DNA of 64,000 bases from Geobacter sp. (GCA_009684525.1 WKKR01000003.1:62001-126000), one strand, 5' to 3'; positions 1-9,052 are shown, counted from the stretch's first letter. A program made the numbers and translations. Notes: a model not told the origin generated them from the letters alone.

Positions 1-764
1 TCGCTGCGCTCATAGCCGAGCAGTTGCAGTGCCTGGGCGTTGCAGTCGATGATCACATCGGAAAAGAGCATGATGGCTTCAGGCGAGTCGGCAAACAGGG
101 CATGGAATTTTTTTTCGCTCTGCTCGAGGGCCTCATCGATCTTGCGGCCGATGGTAAGGAGGGCAAAGGCGAAGATGCTGGCAATGATGCAGAGGAAAAC
201 GGAGGTTGCGATGACGTTGCGCCTGATCAGCTGGTAATGCCGGAGATATTCGCTTTCCTTGACCCCGACATAGATGGCGCCGATCATCCGCCCCGAGGCG
301 TCAATGATCGGATCGTAGGCTGCGAAATAGGGTTCGCCGAGGATGATCGATTCGCCGCGGTACGGCACCTTTCTGACGAAGAGGGCCTGATAGGCAGGGC
401 CAACAAGTTTCGTCCCCACGGCCCGCTGCCCCCTCTCGTTCCGGACGCTGGTGGCAATCCTGGTGTCGCCGAGGAAAATCGTTGCAGTTCCGCCGAAGAT
501 GGAACTGATGGTGTCGGGCATCTCAAAGTTGTTGTTCAGTACCATGTTGCCGAGATACAGGGTGGATCCTTCCACCCGGAAGGTGCCACCTTTGGACCTG
601 ATCAGCTGCCAGAAGGTCTTGATCCCCTGGTCCTGTTCACGATGGGCATGGCGAAGCCCTTCCTCCCGGATCTGTTCGAGGAAATACCTGGTCATCAGCG
701 TGAAGGCCGCAAGGACAATGACCAGGGAGAGCAGGATGGGGCGTGCCTGAAATTTCACGTGCAT
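1..764 (-). CDS. Cache-PAS membrane sensor protein, 3' end outside window
   Basis: This reading frame enters from the left edge, so only about 254 N-terminal residues are visible. It starts at ATG 764 (MHVKFQARP). A membrane segment covers about residues 9-25. A periplasmic single Cache domain follows, with the family signatures FGGTATIF, RAVGTKL and GAIYVGVKE. A second membrane segment lies near residues 187-206, then a PAS domain begins (FHALFADSPEAIML). This layout is known from sensor histidine kinases, diguanylate cyclases and chemoreceptors that bind small ligands in the periplasm. The output domain is outside the window, so the signalling type is unknown. It is divergent from lpxC, with about 390 bases between them. 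An 837-base open frame on the opposite strand is a shadow of this gene. Confidence 0.85.
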   Translation of the reverse strand, partial: MHVKFQARPILLSLVIVLAAFTLMTRYFLEQIREEGLRHAHREQDQGIKTFWQLIRSKGGTFRVEGSTLYLGNMVLNNNFEMPDTISSIFGGTATIFLGDTRIATSVRNERGQRAVGTKLVGPAYQALFVRKVPYRGESIILGEPYFAAYDPIIDASGRMIGAIYVGVKESEYLRHYQLIRRNVIATSVFLCIIASIFAFALLTIGRKIDEALEQSEKKFHALFADSPEAIMLFSDVIIDCNAQALQLLGYERS

Positions 765-1156
765 GTCATCTGCCTGGTTTGGGTTGCTGCACAGTCGTTT
801 CGGGGATGGTATGGCGTCAACGTCGGTCTCCCTGTCGTCTCGTGCAAAGTCAATTTATAAAGCGGATTAATTTCAGGGGGTTGGTTTTTCACCGGTAGGC
901 TCACATATCGGTTTCGGGGGAGATATCTTGAGTTTGCGCCGCGGCACTGGGGGACGAACAGTGCCCGGGCAGGGACGGGACGTGCCAGCGGGTTCAATGC
1001 AGGCGAAAAGTGCAAAGGATACGGATATCTGGTTGACAGCCCCTGCTTCTTCGGGAGAAGATGACGGGTCAATGCAGAGAGGGGCACGGGATGTGTCCCG
1101 TACAACGATGGGGTGGTTGGGCATGGCCGAACCCCTGTCGACCGCCGGGAGAGAAC
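765..1156. other. Intergenic region between the Cache sensor and lpxC
   Basis: About 390 bases separate two divergent genes. The open frames here look like composition artefacts because they match no family. A GGCACTG/CAGTGCC inverted repeat lies near 947-970. A TTGACA occurs at 1033-1038, but no good -10 box follows at a suitable distance. I see no riboswitch or RNA gene. The region presumably holds the promoters of both genes, which I could not fix. Confidence 0.4.
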
Positions 1157-1984
1157 ATGATCAAGCGCCGGACAACCATCAACCGGATTTTCAAAATCTC
1201 AGGCATCGGCCTGCATACCGGGTGCGAGATAAATCTGGAGTTTCTCCCCAGGCGCGAGCCCGGGATCGCCTTCGTCAACAAGTCATGTGTCATTCCGGCG
1301 CGTTACGATAAGGTAGTGGATACCCGGCTGTCGACACAGATCGCCGGCGACTGTGCGTCTGTTGCTACCATCGAGCACCTGATGGCAGCCTTTTATTTTG
1401 CCGGGGTCACCAACTGCCTGGTCTACATCGACGGCCCTGAGGTGCCGATTCTCGATGGCTCGGCGTGGGAGTTCTATCACGAGATGTGGCGGGCCGGGAT
1501 CTACGAATTCCCCGAGACCGGCGTCTACCTGAAGGTGTTGAAGCCGGTCGAGGTGCAGCACAACGACGCCTATGTCCGGATCAAACCGCTGAATACCCTG
1601 GATATCACCATGTCCATCGAATTCCGGGAGCCGGTCGGCAAGCACAAGAAACGGGTCATGGACGTTGAAAATGCCTTTTCCATCTTGAATTCACGTACCT
1701 TTGGTTTTATGGAGGAGTTCGAGGCGATCCAGAAGGCAGGGCTGGCAAAGGGGGCCTCGCTGGACAATGTGGTGGCGATCGGGGAGGACAGCATCGTCAA
1801 CCCCCAGGGGCTTCGCTACAAGAAAGAGCTGGTGAACCACAAGATCCTCGATTTCATCGGTGACCTCTATACCAGCGGCTATCGCATCCTCGGCAAGGTC
1901 GAAGCGTCCAAGACCGGCCACTACCTGAACAATATGCTGCTGAAGGAGATTTTTTCCGATCCGGAAAACTACGTAATCTACTGA
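1157..1984 (+). CDS. lpxC: UDP-3-O-acyl-N-acetylglucosamine deacetylase LpxC, short form
   Basis: LpxC is the zinc deacetylase that commits UDP-3-O-acyl-GlcNAc to lipid A synthesis. The family hallmarks are present: GIGLHTG near residue 17, EHLMAA with catalytic Glu73 and zinc ligand His74, SRTFGFM near 179, the HKILD motif giving ligands His228 and Asp232, and SKTGHYLNN with His255. The start is ATG 1157 (MIKRRTT), which lines up with the E. coli N terminus; the longer upstream frame has no homology. At 275 residues it lacks the tail of about 25 residues found in E. coli LpxC (305). It stands alone with its own terminator rather than beside other lpx genes, so it could be the only copy or a second paralogue. 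Confidence 0.93.
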   Translation: MIKRRTTINRIFKISGIGLHTGCEINLEFLPRREPGIAFVNKSCVIPARYDKVVDTRLSTQIAGDCASVATIEHLMAAFYFAGVTNCLVYIDGPEVPILDGSAWEFYHEMWRAGIYEFPETGVYLKVLKPVEVQHNDAYVRIKPLNTLDITMSIEFREPVGKHKKRVMDVENAFSILNSRTFGFMEEFEAIQKAGLAKGASLDNVVAIGEDSIVNPQGLRYKKELVNHKILDFIGDLYTSGYRILGKVEASKTGHYLNNMLLKEIFSDPENYVIY

Positions 1985-2018
1985 GCAGAGAGTTTTTTCG
2001 CGAGGGTTGATAACATGA

Positions 2019-2055
2019 GGCCCCGGAGGCGCAACTCCGGGGCCTGTTCTGTTTC
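2019..2055 (+). terminator. Intrinsic terminator after lpxC
   Basis: A perfect 10-base-pair GC-rich stem (2019-2028 with 2035-2044) has a 6-base loop and is followed by a T-rich stretch, TGTTCTGTTTC. It lies 34 bases after the lpxC stop and before the convergent gspN end. Confidence 0.8.
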
Positions 2056-2111
2056 GGAAGCGGCGCCGGGGAAGGGGGCGCGCAGGAGCCCCCTGGCTGC
2101 CGGTTTTGGGT

Positions 2112-2957
2112 TTACTGCAGCTGGGGGTGGGAAATGGTGCCGCGGATCGGGATCTGGTAGTGCCCCGGAGTGGTGAGGTATCTGGCGAGGAGGAGGAAGA
2201 TGAACTTCTGCTGTTCCATGAACTCCGGCCTGGGCATCAGTTCCAGGGTCAGATTGAGGCTCCCCGCAGGTGCTGCGACCAGCGGGATGTCCCCTTTCAA
2301 CCTGGCATAGAGCCCATCCCCTGCCAGGGTCACGCTTTCCATGATCAGGCGCCCCGCATTGATCCGGAGTGCCCCCTGGATGGTCTTGTAGGCCGCATCC
2401 GGCAGGGGCGTCCCGCTGATCTTCACCCCCCGCAGGTCCACATCCCGCACCTCAAACTGTAATGTCCCGCTCGCCTTGCCCCCTTTGCCCCGGATGTTCC
2501 CCCGCAGCCAGAGCTCTCCCTTGGCCCTGGCATCGGCAACCGTGGCAAAAAACGGGATATCTTCCAGGTGTACCCCCTGACCCGCCAGTTCGAGCCCGCC
2601 GGATCTGGTCAATTCCAGCTCACCCTTCAGGCTGCCCGCGCCGATGGCCGCGTCACCGGCAACAACGATCCGTCCGGCCAGGAGCGGAAGGATCCTGAGC
2701 CTGACCGTCGCGCGGTCCAGCTTCATCAGGTTCCCCCGTTCGTCGGCAATGGCAAGTCCGCGCGCATGGAGACCCAGGGGGAAGGCCTTGCCGAAATCGA
2801 GGGTGGTCAAGGTGAGGCCCTGTCGGGCGCAGGCTCGCACGGCAAGTCGCTGCACTTCGGAGGCGGGGATGAAGAGCAGGGTTGCCGTCAGAAAGACCAG
2901 GCCTCCTCCGCAGACGGCAAGGATAGTGATGAGCCAGCGGCGGGGTAACGGCTTCAT
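2112..2957 (-). CDS. gspN: Type II secretion system protein GspN
   Basis: This is the last gene of the gsp operon, 281 residues. The start is ATG 2957, overlapping the gspM stop as ATGA. An N-terminal membrane anchor (WLITILAVCGGGLVF, about residues 8-28) is followed by a beta-rich periplasmic region rich in short Leu/Gly strands, resembling the AsmA-like fold seen in GspN proteins. GspN is a non-universal inner-membrane accessory component whose exact role is unclear. The longer open frame that reads back into gspM is not used: the real N terminus begins with MKPLPRRW. Confidence 0.8.
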   Translation of the reverse strand: MKPLPRRWLITILAVCGGGLVFLTATLLFIPASEVQRLAVRACARQGLTLTTLDFGKAFPLGLHARGLAIADERGNLMKLDRATVRLRILPLLAGRIVVAGDAAIGAGSLKGELELTRSGGLELAGQGVHLEDIPFFATVADARAKGELWLRGNIRGKGGKASGTLQFEVRDVDLRGVKISGTPLPDAAYKTIQGALRINAGRLIMESVTLAGDGLYARLKGDIPLVAAPAGSLNLTLELMPRPEFMEQQKFIFLLLARYLTTPGHYQIPIRGTISHPQLQ

Positions 2958-3493
2958 TTCGTTGCTGCCGTCTTTTGCAGTGCCATGGTGAGGGTCAGGT
3001 CGAGCCGCGCAGGATCGTCGAACCGGCTCTTGAGCAGCACCTTTCTGATCGTTACAGGCCTGCTCCCCTGCTCGATCCGGTAGAGCAGGTTTATCGTCTC
3101 GTTGAGGGTCAGGCCGTCCATGCGCACTTCGGCGGCGTCTTCCAGGAAGGCGCCCCGTTCCTCGGCCTTGAGCGGCCTGATCTGCAGGCTTTTCCCCTTG
3201 ATGCCGATCTCTTCGATGATGCGGGCGGGCGAATCGTCGGGTCTCACTGCAGCCAGGCGGTTCGTGATCTTCTGGGAGGCGGTTCGCGCTTCGCGGTAGC
3301 GCTGCTGCAGCACCAGGAGTTCGGCCACGGCAGCCTCGTTGCCGGCGCGTTTCTTCTCCAACCGCCTGACCTGGTCGTTTGCCAGCGAATAGAGAAGCGT
3401 CACGGCCAGTAGCAGGGCGCAGCCGATCCCGAAGCGGAGCCTGACGCGCGGGTCGAGTTCGCGGAACCATTCCATGAGGAGCTTGAGTCTCAT
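2954..3493 (-). CDS. gspM: Type II secretion system inner-membrane protein GspM
   Basis: This 179-residue protein has a short cytoplasmic N terminus, one membrane segment (about residues 22-39) and a periplasmic region that begins with a coiled coil (QVRRLEKKRAGNEAAVAEL) and ends in a ferredoxin-like domain. GspM pairs with GspL in the inner-membrane platform of type II secretion. It overlaps gspL by 4 bases upstream and gspN by 4 bases downstream. GspM sequences are poorly conserved, so the assignment rests on topology, length and position between gspL and gspN. Confidence 0.85.
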   Translation of the reverse strand: MRLKLLMEWFRELDPRVRLRFGIGCALLLAVTLLYSLANDQVRRLEKKRAGNEAAVAELLVLQQRYREARTASQKITNRLAAVRPDDSPARIIEEIGIKGKSLQIRPLKAEERGAFLEDAAEVRMDGLTLNETINLLYRIEQGSRPVTIRKVLLKSRFDDPARLDLTLTMALQKTAATK

Positions 3494-4782
3494 CGGGTCG
3501 CCTCCTTCATGGTGCCGCGGAAGGCAAAGGATACCCCGCCGGTGGTTTTGGTTTTGATCTCGGAAACCTCCGGTGAGTCGAACAGGGCTGCTGCCCGGCC
3601 TTGCAGGGCGCTTGCGGCCTGAGCCGACCGCGCATCCCCCTTCAGGCGGACCTGGGTTCCATCCAGTTCCACCTCATAAAAGCCGGTGATCTCTTCCCCC
3701 TTGAGTTCGGCGAGGCTGCGCAGCGTCGGTAGGACCCTGGACGCGGCAGCCCCCCCGGTCAGGCGGCGGATTTCGGAGCGAACCTCTGACACGGCGTCCA
3801 CCGGCTTCTGTCTGGTGGGGAAGATCTCCCGGTAGATCTTTCTGACGGATCCATCCAGGGATGCCACATCCTTGTGCAGCAGGTAATAGCGGACACCGAC
3901 TTCGACAAAGAGCAGGATCACTAGGCTGACGGCCAGCAGCAGGGTGAGCCTGAGTCGTTGGCGGCTTTTCGCCTGGCCGGCGGTGTAGGCAAGGGGGCCG
4001 CTGCGGAAATTGACGCAATCGCCGCTTGTGCAGGCCTTGGCCACGGCATAGGTCCCTGCCAGGTCGAGGGCGGCGGCGCTGTCGTCGGCAAAGGTCTCGC
4101 GCAGTCCCGATGCCAAGGAGAGTGACGGCTCTGCAGTCGAACCGGCCCTGCCGTGGCGGATGATCTGCGAGATCCGGATATCCCGGCTCACCTCCAGTGC
4201 TGTCAGGGCCCTGGTCAGTTCCCGGTCGTCGCCGGCATCGGGCAGGGTCCGCGCCACAAGCGGTCCCGCGGTAGTACCGACCATCAGCCCCTGGCCGTCG
4301 GTTACTGCAACAGGGCCAACGGTATCGGTCGGGATAAGGTGGTGCCAGGCGAGCAGTCCGGCGGTGACGATCTCCGGTTCGAGCCCCAGGGGGGCCAGGC
4401 GTCCGAGCAGCTCGGCCACTTCGTGCCGGCGGCACCAGAGGGCCAGGGTTGTCCCTTCCCCGAGGGGAATGCCGTCGAAAACCAGTTCCTCTGCCTGGAG
4501 AGCGGTTTCCCCCCCCAGTTCCACCGGGAGGATCTCGCGGATCTTGCGCCGGTCGGAGATGGGGAGGGCAAGTTCGCGGGCATAGACCATTGCCGGGGGG
4601 AGAACGAGGATGATTTTCTGTTCCCCCTGCGGCGGATCGAACCCGTCGAGAAGGCCTGCCAGCGCACCGTCATCGGGCAGTGTGCGGCGGCTTCCCTGGA
4701 GGAAGGTCAGGGTGCCGCGCCGCCGTTGGAAGCGGGCGACGACGGCATCGGTTTCGTTCAGTTGTATGATCAGTAGGTTCAT
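3490..4782 (-). CDS. gspL: Type II secretion system protein GspL
   Basis: This 430-residue protein has an N-terminal actin/PilM-like cytoplasmic domain (about residues 1-270), one membrane segment near 281-298 (LLLAVSLVILLFVEVG) and a periplasmic domain. GspL links the cytoplasmic ATPase GspE to the inner-membrane platform and partners with GspM. It starts at ATG 4782, four bases inside the end of gspK (ATGA), and its stop overlaps the start of gspM. Two cysteines lie close together just before the membrane segment (ACTSGDC), which I do not recognise as a motif of the family. Confidence 0.88.
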   Translation of the reverse strand: MNLLIIQLNETDAVVARFQRRRGTLTFLQGSRRTLPDDGALAGLLDGFDPPQGEQKIILVLPPAMVYARELALPISDRRKIREILPVELGGETALQAEELVFDGIPLGEGTTLALWCRRHEVAELLGRLAPLGLEPEIVTAGLLAWHHLIPTDTVGPVAVTDGQGLMVGTTAGPLVARTLPDAGDDRELTRALTALEVSRDIRISQIIRHGRAGSTAEPSLSLASGLRETFADDSAAALDLAGTYAVAKACTSGDCVNFRSGPLAYTAGQAKSRQRLRLTLLLAVSLVILLFVEVGVRYYLLHKDVASLDGSVRKIYREIFPTRQKPVDAVSEVRSEIRRLTGGAAASRVLPTLRSLAELKGEEITGFYEVELDGTQVRLKGDARSAQAASALQGRAAALFDSPEVSEIKTKTTGGVSFAFRGTMKEATR

Positions 4783-5759
4783 TGAAAACCTCGGGGAGTT
4801 TGTTCCGTTGTTGCGACACGGTTGAGCGGTGCGTACTCCCGCCAGTAGAGAAAGACCGGTTGGCCGCCACCCAGTCGCACTACCGCCTCGATGGCGCGGC
4901 TGACATCCTGTACACGACCTTCGGCTCTGATGCGGTAGACATTCCCCTTGACGGTGATCTTGTCAATAAGGCCGATGCCGATGGTCTCGAAACCCGGGAC
5001 CGTGGTGAGATCCGCGGCGCTCTTGAACGGAGTGTCCCGCCGCCGTTCCATGATCCGCTTCGCCATCTGGTCGTTGATACGGTCGTCCAGCGCGGTGAGG
5101 ACCTCCAGTGGCGCGGTGTTGATATTGATCGGCCCGGTCGGCGCAGCAGGGACGTCGGGATAGACGGTCACCAGATGCCGGAGCCTTTCCAGGGGCGTAC
5201 CCGCAAATCCCCGCACCAGGGCAAGCTCCTCCACCGTTTCCAAGGGGGCATTCTTTGCGCTGTAGGGCGGCTTCAGGTTGCGGTAATAGACGTCTTCGCC
5301 GCCGCCGGGATGGGGTGTCTCATTCAGATCCACCCAGTCGGCCAGGGCATCGATCAGGTCCGGGCTCAAGTCCAGCTTGCGGAACAGCCGTGTGGCGACC
5401 TGCGCGGCATACATCCCCTCATATGCTCCATTGGGCGGCGACACGTAGTTGAGGTTGAGCTTGCCGGTCTCCTCCTCGATGACGATCTGCAACTCCCCCC
5501 GTTCGTCGCTTGCTGAGAGCGGTTGCGCCCACTGATCGGCCAGAGAGGTATAGGCCTGCGTGCTGCGGTTCAGTTGCAGCAGCTTGATGCCGCCCGTAAT
5601 CCCCGATTCCGCCAGGAGGCTTGCTTGCTGGCCTGCCACGAAGTTATGGCGGGCCGAGGTGTCGACAAAGACCTCGGTAGTGAACTCGACGGTCATGGCG
5701 ACCAGGAGGGCCGTGATCAGCAGGGTGATTACCAGGGCAAAGCCCCGCTCGTTGTTCAT
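4779..5759 (-). CDS. gspK: Type II secretion minor pseudopilin GspK
   Basis: GspK is the large minor pseudopilin that caps the pseudopilus together with GspI and GspJ. The start is ATG 5759 (MNNERGFALV), overlapping gspJ by ATGA; the longer in-frame extension runs back through gspJ and is not coding here. The cleavage site is RG/FALV. The mature protein lacks the glutamate at position +5 that other pseudopilins have, as is typical of GspK. The 326-residue length with a large alpha-helical insert (including DWVDLNETPHPGGGEDVYY) also fits. Prepilin peptidase (gspO) is not in the operon. Confidence 0.92.
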   Translation of the reverse strand: MNNERGFALVITLLITALLVAMTVEFTTEVFVDTSARHNFVAGQQASLLAESGITGGIKLLQLNRSTQAYTSLADQWAQPLSASDERGELQIVIEEETGKLNLNYVSPPNGAYEGMYAAQVATRLFRKLDLSPDLIDALADWVDLNETPHPGGGEDVYYRNLKPPYSAKNAPLETVEELALVRGFAGTPLERLRHLVTVYPDVPAAPTGPININTAPLEVLTALDDRINDQMAKRIMERRRDTPFKSAADLTTVPGFETIGIGLIDKITVKGNVYRIRAEGRVQDVSRAIEAVVRLGGGQPVFLYWREYAPLNRVATTEQTPRGFQ

Positions 5760-6409
5760 GACCCTGCGATCCGTATGGTCGCCAGGGTCGTATACCCTAC
5801 GGTGCGGCCGTTCTCGTGAAGCTGCAGGGTTACACGGACCGCCTTCGGCATGGTGCCGTTGATCCCGGTATCCCAGCTCCGAACCCATTTCGAACCGTCG
5901 GCAGAACACTCGACCAAAAAACCTTCAATATTCTCCATCTGTGGGTAGTTGAGCGGTTCTTCGTCCAACTGGACCCCCTGGGAGGACCGGGCAAGGGTCA
6001 GATGCTCTCCCTTTGCCACCACGCTGTAGGTGACCGCCACCTGGTCTGAAACCGGCATGCCCGGAGGAGCCGGTGGTGCCATGGTGGCAAAGGCAAGGCG
6101 GGAGGCCGGTTTGCCGAAATGATCGCGGTCTTCCACCACGAAACGGAGATGCTGGTTATTGCTGCGAAACCATGCCCCGTTCAGTTCCCGGCGCAGGGAA
6201 TCCAGGGTTTCCCGTAGCGCCCGGCGCTCCTCCATCCCCGCGATGGTGGATTCCTTTCCCGCGAACAGGGTGAAATAGGTACCGTATACGGCGGTTGCTA
6301 TGATGGCAAGCAGCGCCAGAGCGACCAGTACCTCCAGCAGGGTGAATCCTGCCACGCTCCTTGCCGTTCCGGAGAACGGTTTCCGCGACGGCTGTCCGGA
6401 ACGGGTCAT
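5756..6409 (-). CDS. gspJ: Type II secretion minor pseudopilin GspJ
   Basis: This 217-residue minor pseudopilin has a leader ending at AG/FTLLEVLVAL, with Glu at +5, followed by the long hydrophobic N-terminal helix. The start is ATG 6409 (MTRSGQPSRK), overlapping the stop of gspI by four bases. That gives an unusually long leader of about 22 residues before the cleavage site. A longer in-frame start further upstream lies inside gspI and is unlikely. GspJ joins GspI and GspK in the pseudopilus tip. Confidence 0.9.
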   Translation of the reverse strand: MTRSGQPSRKPFSGTARSVAGFTLLEVLVALALLAIIATAVYGTYFTLFAGKESTIAGMEERRALRETLDSLRRELNGAWFRSNNQHLRFVVEDRDHFGKPASRLAFATMAPPAPPGMPVSDQVAVTYSVVAKGEHLTLARSSQGVQLDEEPLNYPQMENIEGFLVECSADGSKWVRSWDTGINGTMPKAVRVTLQLHENGRTVGYTTLATIRIAGS

Positions 6410-6744
6410 TGCTTTTCCCGGTACTTGGTCAGTATCAGCCGCTGCTGTTCCCGGTTCCACGAGACCGTCAGGTTGAGCTGCTCGATACCTGGCCACTGGG
6501 TAGATTCGGTGGCCAGTTTCCAGCTGATCTCCGGCCAGTCGGGGGTAAAGGTGCCGGTTCCCGTTTTCTCGCCGCGCAGGACGGCATCGTCAATCCTGGC
6601 ACGGGCCAGAACCATGGCGACGGTCTCTTCCCGGTCGCGGGTTGCGATGCCCAGGTGATATCCGAAGGAGGAGATAACCGTCATCAGGACCCCGGCAATG
6701 ATCGCCAGCGCCACCATGACCTCCAGCAGGGTGAATCCTCTCAC
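6406..6744 (-). CDS. gspI: Type II secretion minor pseudopilin GspI
   Basis: This 112-residue pseudopilin begins MRGFTLLEVMVAL, so the leader is just two or three residues before the RG/F cleavage site. The start is a GTG at 6744, overlapping the gspH stop as GTGA. The length and the short C-terminal beta region (WNREQQRLILTKYR) fit GspI, a tip-complex minor pseudopilin. Gene order between gspH and gspJ supports the call. Confidence 0.9.
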   Translation of the reverse strand: MRGFTLLEVMVALAIIAGVLMTVISSFGYHLGIATRDREETVAMVLARARIDDAVLRGEKTGTGTFTPDWPEISWKLATESTQWPGIEQLNLTVSWNREQQRLILTKYREKQ

Positions 6745-7313
6745 AGGTTAGCCTCCAGATATCCCTCCCCAACCGTTACCCGACCGCCGTAGGAGAGGGC
6801 AACCACCGTCATCTGCCCGCCGTTGCCTCCGCGCAGGTGAATGGTGGCGACTTCGGCAAGCCCGGCAGGCCCGATGTCCATGGTGACCACGCCGCTGGAG
6901 ACGGTGCCGAGCCTGGGGGTCTGGACATCAGTGATGGTGACCCCCTCGCGAAGGATGGGGCCGGAGAAGAACGGGTCGCGCGGGTCGCTTTCCGTTCCGT
7001 CGGAGGAGACGACGGCTACCCGTATCTCGCCGGTGCCGGGGGTGAGGCGGAGCCGGTAGAGCTGCCGGGTGGTCGCGACCTGATCCTGAAGGTAGCGCAG
7101 GGTGGTTGCCAGTGCCCGTGCCGAGCCTTTCAGGGCTGTGCCCTGGCTGTCGGGGAGGCGCGGAATGACTAGGAGCGTCACCAGTGCCAGGATCGCCAGC
7201 ACCACTACCAGTTCGATCAGAGTGAAACCGTGCGCTGCCAACAGGGGTCGATCCTTGGGCATCGGCAGCCGAAGAGCCCATTGGCGCTTCATCGAGAGCT
7301 GCGGAGCATGCAC
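6741..7313 (-). CDS. gspH: Type II secretion minor pseudopilin GspH
   Basis: This 190-residue pseudopilin has the cleavage motif HG/FTLIELVVVLAIL after a leader of about 29 residues. The start is GTG 7313, preceded by a GGGGAG ribosome-binding site about 5 bases upstream; an internal ATG eight codons in is an alternative. The rest is a GspH-type beta-sandwich. It is 27 bases downstream of gspG, so it is co-transcribed. GspH connects the major pseudopilus to the minor-pilin tip. Confidence 0.88.
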   Translation of the reverse strand: MHAPQLSMKRQWALRLPMPKDRPLLAAHGFTLIELVVVLAILALVTLLVIPRLPDSQGTALKGSARALATTLRYLQDQVATTRQLYRLRLTPGTGEIRVAVVSSDGTESDPRDPFFSGPILREGVTITDVQTPRLGTVSSGVVTMDIGPAGLAEVATIHLRGGNGGQMTVVALSYGGRVTVGEGYLEANL

Positions 7314-7340
7314 GGTGTCTCCCCTCCCGTCACCGTTGCC

Positions 7341-7787
7341 TCACTGCTGCAGATTCCAGTTGCAGATGTCCGCACTCGTTCCTTCTCCACCCTTGACACC
7401 GTCCGAACCTTGGGAGCAGAGGTCGTAGTCGCCATGCTCACCGGGGGAGAGATAGATGTACTCGTTGCCCCAGGGGTCCTTGGGGACGTTCTTGCTCTCC
7501 AGGTACCCCCCTTCCTTGAAGTTCTTGGGGATGACGCCGGTGGTCGGCTTGGTGATGAGGGCCTGCAGACCCTGCTCGGTGGCGGGATAGGCACCGTTGT
7601 CCATCTTGTACAGCTTGAGAGCGGTTTCCAGGTTCTTCACCTGGACCTTGGCATCGGTTATCTTGGCATCGTCGGTCCGGCCGATGATCTTGGGGCCGAC
7701 AATGGCCGCCAGCAGGGCGAGGATGACGATAACCACCATGATCTCGATGAGGGTGAAGCCGCGATTGTCGTGCAACGTATGGTTCAT
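7341..7787 (-). CDS. gspG: Type II secretion major pseudopilin GspG
   Basis: GspG forms the body of the pseudopilus. The cleavage site is RG/FTLIEIMVVI with Glu at +5. The C terminus carries the calcium-site region and the signature DPWGNEY, as expected of GspG. I chose ATG 7787 (MNHTLHDNRGF) because GGAG lies 5 bases upstream of it; an in-frame ATG four codons earlier lacks a good site. The mature part is about 140 residues, the usual length. A second GspG-like pseudopilin is encoded on its own at 38259-38690. Confidence 0.94.
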   Translation of the reverse strand: MNHTLHDNRGFTLIEIMVVIVILALLAAIVGPKIIGRTDDAKITDAKVQVKNLETALKLYKMDNGAYPATEQGLQALITKPTTGVIPKNFKEGGYLESKNVPKDPWGNEYIYLSPGEHGDYDLCSQGSDGVKGGEGTSADICNWNLQQ

Positions 7788-7840
7788 AAGGGCCTCCATG
7801 AAGATTCAGTCAATAAGCGATTCCTGTTCCGGGTCTGCTG

Positions 7841-9052
7841 TTATTTGATCAGTTGATTCATCTGGAATATGGGGAGCAGCACTGCCATCACCACGGTCCC
7901 GACGGCCAGGCCCATCCCGAGAACCAGCAACGGTTCCAGCAGTGCCATGCCACGGGTAACGGCGGTCTCGAACTCCTTCTCAAAGGCGGCGCCGGCCCTG
8001 ATCAGCATCTGCTCCAGTTCGCCCCCCCGTTCGCCGACGGCGATCATATGGATCAGGAGCGGCGGGAAGAGGGGGCTCCTGCCGAGACTGGCGGAGAGCC
8101 GGCCCCCCTCGATGATCTCGGCCTTGACCTGGTTGAGCACGCTGCGGTAGGTGCGGTTGGCCACGACCTCGGCGGCGATCTCCAGTGCCCGTATCATCGG
8201 GACCCCGCTGACGAGCAGCAGTCCCAGCGCCCTGCCCAGGCGTGCCAGGGCCAGTTTCTGAACCAGCGGCCCGGCCAGGGGGAGCCTGAGCACCATGCGG
8301 TCGCGCCACTCTTGGACATCGGGGCGGTGGCGGAGCCGGTCATAGAGCAGTGCCAGGCCGCAGGCGACAATGACCACCAGCCACCACCACTGCTGGAAAA
8401 AGTGGCTGACTGCCATGAGGGCGACGGTGATCAGGGGGAGCGCCGCCCGGTTCTGCTCGAAAACGACCACGATCTTGGGGATGACGAAGGCGAGCAGGAA
8501 CAGCATGACCCCGCCACCCACCACCATCATCAGGATCGGATAGGCCAGGGCTGTGGAAACCTTGCTCCGGATGGCCGCCTGATCTTCCAGGAATTCGGCG
8601 AGCCTTTCCAGGACCGATTCCAGGGCGCCGCTTGCTTCCCCGGCAGCAACCATTGCCACGTAACTGTCGTTGAAGACATGGGGCTCGGCAGCAAAGGCCC
8701 TTGCCAGGGGTATCCCTTCCCGGAGCCGCTCCCTGACCCTGCCGAGGATGTTTTTCAATTCACCGGGACGCTCCTGCTCCTGCAAGGCGCTGACCGCCTC
8801 GAAGACCGGCACAGACGAGCCGAGCAGGGTGGCAAGCCTGCGGGTTGCCAGGGCCTGTTCCGGCAGGGATACGCCGCGGCGCAGCCGCCAGCCGCGAACC
8901 TCTCCCGTCCCGGTTCCAAGGGGCGAGATATCCTTGGCAAAGAGCCCCTCCTTTTTCAGGCGCATCTGCGCGTCGCGCAGGCTTTCGGCTTCGATGGTGC
9001 CGCTGACCTCCGCTCCGGCGGCCTTGTATGCGCTATAGCGGAAGGTCGGCAT
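7841..9052 (-). CDS. gspF: Type II secretion inner-membrane platform protein GspF
   Basis: This 403-residue protein has the PilC/GspF layout: an N-terminal soluble segment, two GspF cytoplasmic helical domains (about residues 68-190 and 270-393), membrane segments near 170-190 and 220-240, and a C-terminal membrane segment near 375-395. GspF is the polytopic platform protein against which the GspE ATPase works during pseudopilus assembly. Its start overlaps the end of gspE by 20 bases, suggesting translational coupling. Confidence 0.94.
   Translation of the reverse strand: MPTFRYSAYKAAGAEVSGTIEAESLRDAQMRLKKEGLFAKDISPLGTGTGEVRGWRLRRGVSLPEQALATRRLATLLGSSVPVFEAVSALQEQERPGELKNILGRVRERLREGIPLARAFAAEPHVFNDSYVAMVAAGEASGALESVLERLAEFLEDQAAIRSKVSTALAYPILMMVVGGGVMLFLLAFVIPKIVVVFEQNRAALPLITVALMAVSHFFQQWWWLVVIVACGLALLYDRLRHRPDVQEWRDRMVLRLPLAGPLVQKLALARLGRALGLLLVSGVPMIRALEIAAEVVANRTYRSVLNQVKAEIIEGGRLSASLGRSPLFPPLLIHMIAVGERGGELEQMLIRAGAAFEKEFETAVTRGMALLEPLLVLGMGLAVGTVVMAVLLPIFQMNQLIK

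Noticed and set aside
24-860. Long plus-strand open frame of 278 residues at the left edge
   Set aside because: It has no family resemblance and lies opposite a clear Cache-PAS sensor on the minus strand.
942-1000. c-di-GMP (GEMM) riboswitch before lpxC
   Set aside because: There is a small hairpin but no conserved GEMM core.
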